From Bordetella parapertussis (GTDB lineage Bacteria; Pseudomonadota; Gammaproteobacteria; Burkholderiales; Burkholderiaceae_C): 47,673 bases of DNA. The stretch covers positions 1-47,673 of the forward strand of contig CAMATW010000021.1 of the NCBI GenBank assembly GCA_945861305.1, read 5' to 3'. Each line of letters opens with the position of its first letter. Positions within the stretch are counted from its first letter, which is position 1. The notes beneath the pieces are model-generated. The model did no database searches. It saw nothing but the letters and a program-made list of their open reading frames with translations, and was not told the DNA's origin. The position numbers were made by a program, and so were the translations under genes. Shown here piece after piece: positions 36,867 to 46,088 of the stretch.

Positions 36867-38393
36867 ATGAACAATTGCATTCGCCTCCACCCCGCCGATG
36901 ACGTGGTCATCAGCCGCCAACAACTGCTCTCGGGCGCAACAGTAGAAGCCATCGCAGTCCGCGGTCTGATCCCGCCGGGTCACAAAATCGCCACCCGCGC
37001 CATCGCGTTGGGTGCGCCGGTGCGCCGCTACAACCAGATCATTGGTTTTGCGTCCAAAGCCATTGAGCCTGGCGAGCATGTGCACACCCACAACCTTGAT
37101 ATGGGGCCCAACAAAGGCGACTTTGCCCGCGACTACGCTTTTTGTGCCGACGTCAAACCCGAGGCACCCAAGCGCCACGCCGAGTTCATGGGCTATGTGC
37201 GTTCGGACGGCCGTGTGGCCACACGCAACTACATTGGCATCCTCTCCAGCGTGAACTGCTCGGCCACCGTCGCCCGCGCGATTGCCGACCATTTCTCCAA
37301 AACCATACACCCCGCTGCTTTGGCCGACTTTCCCAATGTGGATGGCGTGATTGCGCTCACCCATGGCACGGGTTGCGGCATGGATACCGAGGGACTGGGC
37401 ATGCAAGTGCTGGAGCGCACCATGGCGGGCTACGCCACGCATCCCAATTTCGCCGGTGTGCTGGCCGTGGGCTTGGGCTGCGAGGCCAACCAACTCAAAT
37501 CGTGGATGGCGCACAGCGGCTTGACCGAGGGCAGCACCCTGCAAACCTTCAACATCCAAGACAGCGGTGGCACCCGCTTGACAGTGGCCAAGGGCATCGA
37601 GCTGGTCAAGGCCATGTTGCCCACTGTCAATTTGGCGCAGCGCGTGCCGTGCAGCCTGGCCCACATCACCGTGGGCTTGCAGTGCGGCGGCTCGGACGGT
37701 TACTCGGGCATCAGCGCCAACCCTGCGCTGGGCGCGGCGGTCGACTTGCTGGTGGCGCATGGCGGCACCGCCATCTTGAGTGAAACTCCCGAAATTTATG
37801 GCGCAGAGCACCTGCTGACCCGCCGTGCGGTGCGCCGCGAGGTGGGCGAAAAATTGGTGGAGCGCATCCGCTGGTGGGAGCATTACACCGCCATGCACCA
37901 AGGCGAGATGAACAACAACCCCTCTCCCGGCAACAAGGCCGGAGGCCTCACCACCATTTTGGAGAAGTCCCTCGGCGCCGTCGCCAAAGGCGGCACCAGC
38001 AATTTGCAAGCGGTTTACGAGTACGCTGAGAAAGTCACGGCGCATGGCTTTGTGTACATGGACACGCCCGGCTACGACCCCGTCAGCGCCACCGGCCAAG
38101 TGGCGGGTGGCGCCAACCTGATTTGCTTCACCACGGGTCGCGGATCAGCTTATGGCTGTGCGCCGTCACCGTCATTGAAGCTCGCCACCAACACCGCACT
38201 GTGGCAGCGCCAAACCGATGACATGGACATCAACTGCGGCGACGTGGTCGATGGTGGCAGCACCGTGCAGGCCAAAGGCGAGGAAATCTTCAAGCACATC
38301 ATCGCCTGTGCTTCTGGCGAGGCCAGCAAAAGCGAACAACACGGCTATGGGCAAAACGAGTTTGTGCCCTGGCAGCTGGGTGCGGTTATGTGA
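36867..38393 (+). CDS. UxaA-family sugar-acid dehydratase (altronate dehydratase-like)
   Basis: 508 residues: N-terminal SAF domain (about 1-90, NNCIRLHPADDVVISRQQ...), then the UxaA/GarD catalytic part beginning GYVRSDGRVATRNYIGILSSVNCSA. It contains GCGMDTEG, GLGCEANQ and HITVGLQCGGSDGYSGISANPALG. Family members dehydrate D-altronate, galactarate or related acids to 2-keto-3-deoxy acids. Here the downstream-acting SDR and FAH enzymes suggest a 6-carbon or 6-deoxy sugar acid; exact substrate open. Its end overlaps the convergent slmA by 8 bases. Confidence 0.9.
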   Translation: MNNCIRLHPADDVVISRQQLLSGATVEAIAVRGLIPPGHKIATRAIALGAPVRRYNQIIGFASKAIEPGEHVHTHNLDMGPNKGDFARDYAFCADVKPEAPKRHAEFMGYVRSDGRVATRNYIGILSSVNCSATVARAIADHFSKTIHPAALADFPNVDGVIALTHGTGCGMDTEGLGMQVLERTMAGYATHPNFAGVLAVGLGCEANQLKSWMAHSGLTEGSTLQTFNIQDSGGTRLTVAKGIELVKAMLPTVNLAQRVPCSLAHITVGLQCGGSDGYSGISANPALGAAVDLLVAHGGTAILSETPEIYGAEHLLTRRAVRREVGEKLVERIRWWEHYTAMHQGEMNNNPSPGNKAGGLTTILEKSLGAVAKGGTSNLQAVYEYAEKVTAHGFVYMDTPGYDPVSATGQVAGGANLICFTTGRGSAYGCAPSPSLKLATNTALWQRQTDDMDINCGDVVDGGSTVQAKGEEIFKHIIACASGEASKSEQHGYGQNEFVPWQLGAVM

Positions 38394-39015
38394 GGAGAGC
38401 CAAACTGGCGTCAAGGTGTTCGGTGGGCAAGCGTTTGTAGCCGCTTCGCGCAAAGCGCTGCAAGCGCCCCACCACAAACGAAACCAGCACAGAGGACTGC
38501 ACATTGGCGTCCACGGTGGGTGTCAGCGAAGACGTCGCCTGCGCCTGATCACGCAGCACTTGACGCAAGCTGGACTCAAAGCGCTCGAAAAACTGGTTCA
38601 TGCGCTGCTCTAGGCGGTCGTTTTCAAACACCAAGGCGTCACCCACCATCACCCGCGCCATACCGGGGTTTCGCTGGGCAAACTGCAACAACACCGTCAC
38701 CATATGGCGTGCTTTCACTTCAGCGGCGTCGCTTCGCTCGGCGATTTGGTTGAGTAAGCTGAAGATACTGTTTTCGATGAACTCGATCAGGCCTTCAAAC
38801 ATTTGCGCCTTGCTGGCGAAATGGCGGTAAAGCGCAGCCTCCGAAACCTCTAAGCGGGCCGCCAAAGCGGCGGTGGTGATGCGTTCAGCCCCAGGCTGCT
38901 CGAGCATGGCCGCCAGTGTTTGCAGAATTTGAATGCGCCGCTCACCGGGCTTGGGCCGCTTGCGTGGCGCGGCCTGTGCATCAGAGGATGAACTGCTGGT
39001 CTGTGCTGTGGCCAT
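38386..39015 (-). CDS. slmA: Nucleoid occlusion factor SlmA (TetR family)
   Basis: 209 residues. A Ser/Ala-rich N-terminus (1-22) precedes a TetR HTH (ERRIQILQTLAAMLEQPGAERITTAALAARLEVSEAALYRHFASK, about 25-70) and a long helical ligand-like domain (FEGLIEFIENSIFSLLNQI...). In E. coli SlmA binds DNA sites and FtsZ to prevent division over the nucleoid. The location directly after argB is standard for betaproteobacteria. ATG at 39015 with GGAG upstream; 17 bases after the argB stop, so co-transcribed. Confidence 0.9.
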   Translation of the reverse strand: MATAQTSSSSSDAQAAPRKRPKPGERRIQILQTLAAMLEQPGAERITTAALAARLEVSEAALYRHFASKAQMFEGLIEFIENSIFSLLNQIAERSDAAEVKARHMVTVLLQFAQRNPGMARVMVGDALVFENDRLEQRMNQFFERFESSLRQVLRDQAQATSSLTPTVDANVQSSVLVSFVVGRLQRFARSGYKRLPTEHLDASLALLT

Positions 39016-39032
39016 CGAACACTCCTTGAAAG

Positions 39033-39929
39033 TCAGTGCGAACGGATCAGGGTACCAAAAGCTTGATCGGTCAAAATTTCCAGCAATAAGGCATGAGGCA
39101 CCCGCCCATCAATGATATGCACAGAATTCACCCCGCATTTGGCGGCGTCCAAAGCACCGCTGATTTTGGGCAACATGCCGCCGCTAAGGGTGCCGTCAGC
39201 AAACAAAGCATCAATTTGGCGAGCGCTTAAGTCGCGCAATAGCTTGCCAGCTTTGTCCAACACGCCCTCGGTGTTGGTCAACAACACCAGCTTTTCAGCC
39301 TTTAACACCGTGGCAAGCTTGGAAGCCACCAAATCGGCATTGATGTTGTAGCTCTCATTGCTTTCGCCAAAGCCAATTGGGCTGATGACGGGAATGAAGG
39401 CGTCGTCTTGCAGGGCTTTGACCACGCTGGGGTCAATGCTGACGATGTCGCCCACCTGCCCCACATCGACTTCTTTGCTGGGGTCTGCAGCATCTTGCAT
39501 CTTCAGTTGACGCGCCCGGATCATGCCGCCGTCGCGCCCTGTCAGGCCCACCGCCTTGCCACCGGCTTGGTTGATCAAACCAACGATGTCTTGTTGCACC
39601 TCGCCAGCCAAGACCCACTCCACCACTTCCATGGTTTCTGCGTCGGTCACCCGCATTCCTTGGACGAATTCACCTTTTTTGCCCAAGCGCTGCAGCGCGT
39701 TTTCAATTTGTGGACCACCGCCGTGCACCACCACGGGGTTCATGCCCACGAGCTTGAGCAGCACCACATCTTGGGCAAAGCCGGCTTGCAGCTGCGGGTC
39801 GGTCATGGCGTTACCACCATATTTGATGACCAAGGTTTTGCCATGGAACTTACGGATATAGGGCAAGGCGCGGGCGAGTATTTCAGCTTTGTCGCTGTTG
39901 GAGGTGGCGGAAAGGTGTTGGCTGGACAT
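39033..39929 (-). CDS. argB: Acetylglutamate kinase
   Basis: Phosphorylates N-acetyl-L-glutamate with ATP, second step of arginine synthesis; cytoplasmic. 298 residues from the ATG at 39929 ([25 protein letters not shown]). It has [12 protein letters not shown] near 28-39, the HGGGPQI loop and the C-terminal [31 protein letters not shown]. The longer open frame to 40070 reads AT-rich leader DNA and is not used. It is the first gene of the argB-slmA pair. Confidence 0.97.
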   Translation of the reverse strand: MSSQHLSATSNSDKAEILARALPYIRKFHGKTLVIKYGGNAMTDPQLQAGFAQDVVLLKLVGMNPVVVHGGGPQIENALQRLGKKGEFVQGMRVTDAETMEVVEWVLAGEVQQDIVGLINQAGGKAVGLTGRDGGMIRARQLKMQDAADPSKEVDVGQVGDIVSIDPSVVKALQDDAFIPVISPIGFGESNESYNINADLVASKLATVLKAEKLVLLTNTEGVLDKAGKLLRDLSARQIDALFADGTLSGGMLPKISGALDAAKCGVNSVHIIDGRVPHALLLEILTDQAFGTLIRSH

Positions 39930-40022
39930 GGCATGTGTTGAATCAGTTGAGCCGATTGTGCCGCATCCGCGCACTCTGTCTACAAGCGTTTTACCTCCCA
40001 GCAGAGATGTAATTTGGCATTT

Positions 40023-40052
40023 TTGATATTCAGTCAAATATATTTTTATATT
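40023..40052 (+). promoter_or_regulatory. Candidate sigma-70 promoter of the H-NS gene
   Basis: TTGATA (40023-40028), 18-base spacer, TATATT (40047-40052), in an AT-rich region 40000-40133. The CTTAA/TTAAG arms at 40080-40092 could be a protein-binding palindrome. AT-rich DNA before an H-NS gene would suit self-repression; inference. Confidence 0.45.
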
Positions 40053-40133
40053 AATAAACAATAGAAACATACATTCTCTTCTTAATATTTAAGAGATAAT
40101 AGAGATTGATTTAATCATTATTTGGAGATATTC

Positions 40134-40523
40134 ATGGCACGTACCAGCCCTATTACTCAGCTAGAAAAAATCCGCGCAGCCAGAATCAAACTGGAAAAAG
40201 AAGAACAGCGCTTGATGTCCCGCGGTCACGACAAAGCTTTGGCGCAAATTGTTCAAATCGCACACAGCGCTGGCTTGAGTGCGGCCGACATTACTGCTGC
40301 TTTGGGCAGCAAAAGCAAAGGTAAAAAGGTCGCAACTAAAGCTGTTGGTGCCAAGGCACCCAAGGCCAAACGCGCAACTGCAGGCAAAAAAGTGGCCCCC
40401 AAATACCGCGATCCTGCCAACTCAGCCAATACTTGGACTGGCCGTGGCCGCATGCCCCAGTGGGTGCAAGCTTTGCATTCCGCCGGCACTTTGGCCTCCG
40501 CCGAAATCAAAACTACCACATAG
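40134..40523 (+). CDS. H-NS family nucleoid-associated protein
   Basis: 129 residues, start at the ATG at 40134 with GGAG 6 bases upstream. The N-terminal helical oligomerisation part has LEKIRAARIKLEKEEQRLM (about 9-27). A Lys/Ala-rich linker (60-85) joins a C-terminal DNA-binding core KYRDPANSANTWTGRGRMPQW near 87-107, the betaproteobacterial H-NS (BpH3/HvrA-like) signature with the Gly-Arg-Gly-Arg hook that enters the AT minor groove. It silences AT-rich DNA. Monocistronic, with its own terminator. Confidence 0.92.
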   Translation: MARTSPITQLEKIRAARIKLEKEEQRLMSRGHDKALAQIVQIAHSAGLSAADITAALGSKSKGKKVATKAVGAKAPKAKRATAGKKVAPKYRDPANSANTWTGRGRMPQWVQALHSAGTLASAEIKTTT

Positions 40524-40539
40524 TTTTATATTCCTTGCC

Positions 40540-40573
40540 AACCGCCATGCGTTCTTAACGATGGCGGTTTTTT
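40540..40573 (+). terminator. Rho-independent terminator after the H-NS gene
   Basis: AACCGCCAT (40540-40548), 12-base loop, ATGGCGGTT (40561-40569), then a T-run to 40573. Nine perfect base pairs. Confidence 0.9.
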
Positions 40574-40594
40574 GTATTCTTTCTTAATAAAACC

Positions 40595-41359
40595 ATGTCA
40601 CGCTGGATTTACCTAGTCTTATTGTCACCATTGCTGGCCATCGGCCAAACGGCGTCAGAACCGCTGGGAATATGGAGTTACAGCTTGGGGGCACAGCGTT
40701 ACGCCGAACCGGCCATGCAACTGGTGGGGCCGGAAATAGGCTTGCATTGGCGTAGCCGCCTGTTCATGGGTCTGCGCCAAGCGCAATTAGAAGTTGACGC
40801 CTTGGGGGGGTTACAAAAATACAGCAGTGATACCACTGGCACCATGAAGAACGTGCCTAACATTGAAACCCGTTGGCGTGTTTTATGGCCGTCGAATATA
40901 TGGACGAATATCTCCTACGGACTGGCTTTACATACCTATTCAAGTTATTTAAATTTGAATAGCCCCTCCACCACCGGTCATGGTGGCTATGAACGCCATT
41001 CAACCCAGTTTTGGCTGCCTGTGCGATTCTCCGACAGCGGAGAAAACTGGAGTGCTTTTGGGCCCGTTAAATCGGTGCAAATGGATGCAGGTGTCTTATT
41101 GCTTGGACAACATATTTCTAAACTGTCCCAAGTCAATGTCAGTAATAATGATATCAATAACCGCCAACATACCGGTGTTTATATTCAATCCAAGTTGGAA
41201 TACAGTACCGCCAGTGGTATTTATTCTCCTTATATCCGTTGGACTTGGATAGATGACTCCGACAAAGTTAATGGCTACAGCTCAGGGCGACCGGGAGTTT
41301 TTTATGAGCCGATTAACCGACGCTTACAAATCGGCGTCGAATGGAAATATTGGCGTTAA
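40595..41359 (+). CDS. Exported beta-rich protein of unknown function, probably outer-membrane barrel
   Basis: 254 residues with signal peptide 1-18 (IYLVLLSPLLAIGQTA). The mature part alternates polar and aromatic residues in short strands (IETRWRVLWPSNIWTNISYGLAL, GVYIQSKLEYSTASGIYSPY) and ends LQIGVEWKYWR. These traits fit an outer-membrane beta barrel of about 10-12 strands. I recognise no family. Base composition is visibly more AT-rich than the neighbours, with many TTA/AAT codons. No ribosome site or promoter is seen; it starts 22 bases after the H-NS terminator. It may be acquired. Confidence 0.72.
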   Translation: MSRWIYLVLLSPLLAIGQTASEPLGIWSYSLGAQRYAEPAMQLVGPEIGLHWRSRLFMGLRQAQLEVDALGGLQKYSSDTTGTMKNVPNIETRWRVLWPSNIWTNISYGLALHTYSSYLNLNSPSTTGHGGYERHSTQFWLPVRFSDSGENWSAFGPVKSVQMDAGVLLLGQHISKLSQVNVSNNDINNRQHTGVYIQSKLEYSTASGIYSPYIRWTWIDDSDKVNGYSSGRPGVFYEPINRRLQIGVEWKYWR

Positions 41360-41369
41360 GCGCAAAGGC

Positions 41370-42266
41370 TCAAGCGCGTTGCCCCCATAAGGCGGCCAAA
41401 ACCTCATCCACACCTGACTGCCAAGTAGGGATCAATAAACCCAAATTTTGCCGCACCAAACTGGTGTCAAGCATGGAGTTGGCGGGGCGCGTCGCTGGCA
41501 AGGGATAGTCGGCGGTTGCAATAGGCTTGATATCTTCGGGCCGCACTTTGAAATGCCAGCCCATTTGTAATGCTTGCGCCAGCACATATTGCGCATAGCC
41601 ATGCCAAGTGGTGCGTCCTCCATTGCTGAGGTGGTAAAGGCCGCTCAAAGCAGCGTGTTGGGGGTTTTGCAAGACTTCACGGGTGACTTGTGCCATCCAA
41701 CGCGCCGAGGTGGGCACGCCGTGTTGATCGGCGACCACGCTCAAGCTGTTGCGCTCTTGCGCCAAACGCAGCATAGTTTTCAAAAAATTGCCGCCATTTG
41801 CGCCCACGACCCATGAACTGCGGAAGATGAAAAAAGACCCCGCATGCGCCATCACTTGCTCATCGCCATCGCGCTTGCTGCGCCCATAGACCGACAAAGG
41901 GTCGGTGGCGTCACTTTCCGTGTACGGTTGGGTCGATTGGCCATTGAACACATAGTCGGTGGAGTAATGCACCATGGTGGCACCCAAGGCCTTGGCCTCG
42001 TCCGCCATGATGCCAGGAGCTGTGGCGTTGATGGCGTGCGCCAAGTCAGGCTCTTGTTCAGCTTTATCGACGGATGTGTAAGCGGCTGCATTGACGATGT
42101 AACGCGGCGCATGGTGGCGAATCACGGCCCTCAAGGCATTTGCGTCGGCAATATCCACATCAACCAAAGTAAGCGGAATCAAGCGCCCTAAAACGGACAA
42201 CTCGGCTTGCAAGGTATGGCCTAACTGACCGTCTGCCCCGAAGAGCAATACGCCATCAGCTGCCAT
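41370..42266 (-). CDS. rfbD: dTDP-4-dehydrorhamnose reductase
   Basis: Last step of dTDP-L-rhamnose synthesis, 298 residues. The NADPH site is [11 protein letters not shown] (8-18), with [22 protein letters not shown] near 60-81, YSTDYVFNG near 99-107 and YGRSK (YxxxK) near 127-131. Its start overlaps the rfbB stop by 11 bases. The rfbA and rfbC partners are not in the window. The product feeds surface polysaccharide synthesis. Confidence 0.95.
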   Translation of the reverse strand: MAADGVLLFGADGQLGHTLQAELSVLGRLIPLTLVDVDIADANALRAVIRHHAPRYIVNAAAYTSVDKAEQEPDLAHAINATAPGIMADEAKALGATMVHYSTDYVFNGQSTQPYTESDATDPLSVYGRSKRDGDEQVMAHAGSFFIFRSSWVVGANGGNFLKTMLRLAQERNSLSVVADQHGVPTSARWMAQVTREVLQNPQHAALSGLYHLSNGGRTTWHGYAQYVLAQALQMGWHFKVRPEDIKPIATADYPLPATRPANSMLDTSLVRQNLGLLIPTWQSGVDEVLAALWGQRA

Positions 42267-43317
42267 AGTTTTGGCCTATCCAAGCGCGGTAACTGCCGCT
42301 GGTGACTTCTTCCACCCAGTCGCCATGGCTTAAATACCATTGCACAGTTTTGCGCACACCAGTCTCGAAGGTTTCTTCGGGGCGCCAGCCGAGTTCTCGC
42401 TCCAACTTGCGCGCATCGATGGCATAGCGCCTGTCGTGCCCAAGGCGGTCCTTGACAAACGTCATCTGAGTGGCATAAGACTGACCATCGGCACGGGGTT
42501 GGAGTTCATCGAGCAACGCACACAGTGTGCGAACTACCTCAATATTGGGTTTTTCATTCCACCCGCCCACGTTGTAGGTTTCGCCCAAGCGGCCGACTTG
42601 AAGTACCCGCATGATGGCTTTGCAATGGTCCTCCACGTAAAGCCAATCGCGGACGTGTTGGCCGTCGCCGTAAATGGGCAAAGGCTTACCCGCCAAGGCG
42701 TTGTGAATCACCAAGGGAATCAGCTTCTCGGGGAAATGGTAGGGACCATAGTTGTTCGAGCAATTGGTGGTGAGCACCGGCAAGCCATAGGTGTGGTGCC
42801 AAGCACGCACCAAGTGGTCGGCAGCCGCCTTGCTGGCCGAGTAGGGGCTGTTGGGCTCGTAGGGATGGGTTTCACTGCAGGCAGGCGTGTCGGGTGACAA
42901 GCTGCCATACACCTCGTCGGTGCTGACATGCAAAAAACGGAACGCTTGCTTGGCCTGATCATCCAATCCTGCCCAATACGCCCGCACCGATTCAAGCAGC
43001 TGAAAGGTGCCGACCACATTGGTTTGAATGAAATCCATGGGGCCGTGGATAGAGCGGTCCACATGTGACTCAGCGGCGAAATGCAAAACAGCACGGGGTT
43101 GGTGCGAGGCCAACAACTGGCTCACCAAGGTGGTGTCAGCTATATCGCCTTGCACAAAATGGTGTCGTTTGTCACCCGCCAAGTCATGCAGGTTGCGCAA
43201 ATTACCGGCGTAGGTGAGTTTGTCGAGGTTGACCAGCGATTCATCTTGCTGCGACAACCAAGCGTGGACAAAGTTGCTACCGATGAAACCGGCACCGCCG
43301 GTCACCAAAACGGTCAT
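42256..43317 (-). CDS. rfbB: dTDP-glucose 4,6-dehydratase
   Basis: Converts dTDP-glucose to dTDP-4-keto-6-deoxyglucose, 353 residues. The NAD site is [10 protein letters not shown] (7-16), with [15 protein letters not shown] near 79-93, STDEVYG with the catalytic Asp-Glu, and YSASK near 158-162. It starts as ATGA over the stop of the NYN-domain gene and overlaps rfbD by 11 bases. The three genes are therefore translated as one unit. Confidence 0.96.
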   Translation of the reverse strand: MTVLVTGGAGFIGSNFVHAWLSQQDESLVNLDKLTYAGNLRNLHDLAGDKRHHFVQGDIADTTLVSQLLASHQPRAVLHFAAESHVDRSIHGPMDFIQTNVVGTFQLLESVRAYWAGLDDQAKQAFRFLHVSTDEVYGSLSPDTPACSETHPYEPNSPYSASKAAADHLVRAWHHTYGLPVLTTNCSNNYGPYHFPEKLIPLVIHNALAGKPLPIYGDGQHVRDWLYVEDHCKAIMRVLQVGRLGETYNVGGWNEKPNIEVVRTLCALLDELQPRADGQSYATQMTFVKDRLGHDRRYAIDARKLERELGWRPEETFETGVRKTVQWYLSHGDWVEEVTSGSYRAWIGQNYGS

Positions 43318-44177
43318 GCAGGCAGGCTTTCTTCGGTGACGCCCAAGACCTTGTTGCGCACCATTTCACGCAAGATTTTTTTCTCAGGAAAGCTTAAAGG
43401 ACGGTCCAAAGCACGGCGCACACGCAACAGCATGTGGCGGTCAACTTCTTGGGGAATTCCATGGCTGCCACGCAATTCGTCGCGCAAATCTTCACGCAGG
43501 TCTTCAGGTTCGTCGTCCCACCAACCGTCGACCACCTCTTGCAGCTTGATTCGCACCAGTTCCGGGTCTTGCGGCGCAGCAGGCGCGGCAGCGGCACGCG
43601 GCTGGGCGGTCAACTCTTTGGCGGCTTGGGCCATCAGCAAAACACGGCGATCGGCTTGGGCCAACAAACGGCACCAAGCGGGGTCTTCGTTGATGAGTTG
43701 GTCCATGTGGCGAGCGGACTCGTCTGCTAAAAGGTAAACATTCAAACCGTGCAACTGGGCTTCATCGATACTGGCGGTCAAGCGGTCGTCATCGCTGGCA
43801 ATCAGCAGGTGTTCGCAAGCTTTTCGCTCAGACAAGCGGGCAATGTCTGCGGACATGGCGCTGAAAGCCACCTCACTGGGTTCGCCGCTGGTGACGTCGA
43901 GCACACGCACGATTTGGTCTTGAGGAAATTGACTGTCGGGGTTGTCGGTGTACCAATAAACACGTTGTACATCCAAGCCCAAACCTGCTTGTTTCAAGGT
44001 CTGCGCCAAGGTAGGGATGAGGGCTTGGCGGTTGTAGGCCTCTGGCTCGGCATCGCTGTCGGTACTTTGTTTGAGCAACCAGGCCATGTAGTTGCTGTCG
44101 ATCAAGGCGATACAGCGACCAATTCGGGTCTGAGCATGTTCCTTGCGGGGATGCGTTGCGCGGTTTTCATTCTTCAT
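43314..44177 (-). CDS. NYN (PIN-like) domain protein
   Basis: 287 residues from the ATG at 44177, with no clear ribosome site; the open frame to 44288 is less likely. An N-terminal NYN/LabA-type domain is seen in [14 protein letters not shown] (about 22-35) and [30 protein letters not shown] (about 132-161), supplying the acidic residues of this nuclease fold. An Ala/Pro linker (about 208-218) leads to a charged helical C-terminus ([17 protein letters not shown], then a basic helix). NYN proteins are predicted or proven RNases. Its tight coupling to rfbB is unexpected; function unknown. Confidence 0.7.
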   Translation of the reverse strand: MKNENRATHPRKEHAQTRIGRCIALIDSNYMAWLLKQSTDSDAEPEAYNRQALIPTLAQTLKQAGLGLDVQRVYWYTDNPDSQFPQDQIVRVLDVTSGEPSEVAFSAMSADIARLSERKACEHLLIASDDDRLTASIDEAQLHGLNVYLLADESARHMDQLINEDPAWCRLLAQADRRVLLMAQAAKELTAQPRAAAAPAAPQDPELVRIKLQEVVDGWWDDEPEDLREDLRDELRGSHGIPQEVDRHMLLRVRRALDRPLSFPEKKILREMVRNKVLGVTEESLPA

Positions 44178-44290
44178 GAAGGGATACCTGTCGGTGATGT
44201 GTTTAAAACTAAGGAAGTGGGGCATACACAATGCCCGGACGAGCTGCAGGCGCTCGAAACTAATGTGGCTAATTGCCTGCAGACGCAATA

Positions 44291-45067
44291 TTAGCCTATC
44301 TTCATGCTTTTTTGGATAACAGGGCCTGGGTTGGGGGTATGTTCAGTCCCGCTAGGATGCTGCACTTGCTCATCTGTGCGACCAAAACGGCGCACACGCT
44401 GGCCATACCAATGCAAGGCTTTGGCCAAAGCAGCGTCATCAAAATCGGGCCAATGCAGGTCGGTGAAATACAGTTCGGTATAGGCGGTTTGCCACAGCAA
44501 GAAGTTGCTGATACGCGACTCCCCCCCCGTGCGTATCAGCAACTCGGGATCAGGTAGCTCAAAAGTACTCAAATGTTTGGCTAGGCCAGCGGGGTCAAGC
44601 TCTTGCAGCGATCTATCGGGGTGCGCTGCTTGCCAAGCACGTACCGCTGTCAAAACATCCCATTGCCCGCCGTAATTGGCGGCAATCGTTAAGTTCAAAC
44701 CCGTGTTTTGGGCGGTGTCTTGCTCGGCTTGGTCGATGCGCGACTGCAACAAGGGCGCAAACGCGCTGCGGTCGCCAATCACGCGAAGGCGTATACCTGC
44801 AGCTTTCATTTCGGCGACCTCCGACTCAAGGTACTGCAAAAACAAGCCCATCAAGGCCGAGACCTCATCTGGCGGGCGGCGCCAATTTTCAGAACTGAAA
44901 GCAAACAAGGTGAGGTAAGGTAAATCCATGGCGTGGGCAGCTTTGACAATATGGCGAACATTGGCGGCACCCCGCGCATGACCCACGGTGCGCGGCATCA
45001 ATCGCTTTTTGGCCCAGCGGCCATTGCCGTCCATGATGATCGCAATATGCTGTGGATGCCTATTCAT
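44291..45067 (-). CDS. uppS: Undecaprenyl diphosphate synthase (UppS/IspU)
   Basis: cis-Prenyltransferase that builds the C55 lipid carrier from FPP and IPP, 258 residues. The catalytic start is IAIIMDGNGRWAKKR (8-22), then TLFAFSSENWRRPPDEVSALMGLF and RTGGESRISNFLLWQTAYTELYF near the C-terminus. In most betaproteobacteria uppS lies in the frr-cdsA-dxr run. This one stands two bases after an RfaH-like gene, so it could be a second, polysaccharide-linked copy; other uppS genes cannot be checked here. The ATG at 45067 is supported by family length. Confidence 0.93.
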   Translation of the reverse strand: MNRHPQHIAIIMDGNGRWAKKRLMPRTVGHARGAANVRHIVKAAHAMDLPYLTLFAFSSENWRRPPDEVSALMGLFLQYLESEVAEMKAAGIRLRVIGDRSAFAPLLQSRIDQAEQDTAQNTGLNLTIAANYGGQWDVLTAVRAWQAAHPDRSLQELDPAGLAKHLSTFELPDPELLIRTGGESRISNFLLWQTAYTELYFTDLHWPDFDDAALAKALHWYGQRVRRFGRTDEQVQHPSGTEHTPNPGPVIQKSMKIG

Positions 45068-45069
45068 GC

Positions 45070-45555
45070 TCAGATTGTCACAGGGAACAAATGCAGCATG
45101 TCCACGCTGACCAGATGGTGTTTGCTCATCAGGTCCACCAACACCATGGCACGTAACTCGCCATCGGCTTGTTGGTAAACAGCCTCTAAACCCTTCAAGG
45201 GGCCGTCAATCATGCGCACAGCTTGGCCGGGCTGCAACAGTTTCTCTGGCGCGCGTTCAGGCATGTTGCGCAGGGCATGGATCAAATCGTCCGACATGGG
45301 TGCGGGACGGTTACCAAAACTCACCAAACGGCTCACCCCAAGAGTGGAGCGAATAGGCGTCCAGTTGGTGTGCTCCATGTCCAAACGAATGAACAAATAC
45401 CGGCTGAACATGGGCTCGACCACCTCGGCGAGTCGGCCTCGGCGCAATTTTTCAATAGTGATCAAAGGCAACCAAGCTTCATAGCCTTGGTTTTGCAGGT
45501 TTTCCAAGGCGCGTTGTTCTTGCTTGGGTCGGGAATGGACGGCGTACCACAACAT
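45070..45555 (-). CDS. rfaH: RfaH/NusG-like transcription antiterminator
   Basis: 161 residues: NusG N-terminal domain (WYAVHSRPKQEQRALENLQNQGYEAWLPLI, about 3-32) with the RfaH-like ITIEKLRRGRLAEVVEPMFSRYLFIRLD following, then a short KOW domain (LLQPGQAVRMIDGPLKGLEAVYQQ). RfaH recruits ribosomes and prevents termination in long LPS or capsule operons after recognising an ops site in the DNA. It heads the minus-strand run of uppS, NYN, rfbB and rfbD, the type of genes such factors control. No clear ops element was found in the window. Confidence 0.88.
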   Translation of the reverse strand: MLWYAVHSRPKQEQRALENLQNQGYEAWLPLITIEKLRRGRLAEVVEPMFSRYLFIRLDMEHTNWTPIRSTLGVSRLVSFGNRPAPMSDDLIHALRNMPERAPEKLLQPGQAVRMIDGPLKGLEAVYQQADGELRAMVLVDLMSKHHLVSVDMLHLFPVTI

Positions 45556-45686
45556 GGTTTAAGAGGAGGTTCTCTGTAAGTTTGACAATTGTAGGGGCTT
45601 AATTTTCTGGCCCTGGGTTGATGTATCGCAGTTTCAAGTGGCTTGGGGTGGACTATGATGAATTTTCACTCCCTAAAGGAACCGCA

Positions 45687-46082
45687 ATGGCCAGCACGCC
45701 ACCTGAATTTGACCCCCAAGACATGAGCCAACGCATGAAAGATTCGGCCCAGCATATCTGGCTGGCGGGCTTGGGAGCGTTTGCCAAAGCCCAAGAGGAA
45801 GGCACCAAGGTTTTTGAAAACTTGGTCAAAGAGGGCTCACACCTGCAACAAACCACCCAACAAGCCCAAGCCAAAATGACCGAGGCTGCAGAAAAAGTGG
45901 GGCAAATGGCCAACCAAATGGGGCAAAGCGCCAGCGGCCAGATGGACAAGCTGGAAAGCATTTTTGAAGAGCGGGTGGCTAAGGCTTTGAAAAGCATGGG
46001 CCTGCCCAGCGCCCAAGATTTGGCCGATTTGCAAGTACGGGTAGAACAGCTGGAAAAACAACTGGCCGAGCGCAAAAGCTGA
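45687..46082 (+). CDS. Phasin-family PHA granule-associated protein
   Basis: 131 residues, start at the ATG at 45687 with AAGGAA upstream; the open frame to 45618 lacks a ribosome site. The segment MSQRMKDSAQHIWLAGLGAFAKAQEEGTKVFENLVKEG is the typical phasin (PhaF/PhaI) helix. A long amphipathic helix follows (about 55-95), and the C-terminus is a Leu/Glu coiled coil. Phasins coat polyhydroxyalkanoate granules. A TetR regulator follows 6 bases after the stop. Confidence 0.88.
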   Translation: MASTPPEFDPQDMSQRMKDSAQHIWLAGLGAFAKAQEEGTKVFENLVKEGSHLQQTTQQAQAKMTEAAEKVGQMANQMGQSASGQMDKLESIFEERVAKALKSMGLPSAQDLADLQVRVEQLEKQLAERKS

Positions 46083-46088
46083 CAGCCC

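Noticed and set aside
36801..38099. 432-codon open frame antisense to the UxaA-family gene
   Set aside because: Shadow of a well-supported coding gene; no domain, no ribosome site.
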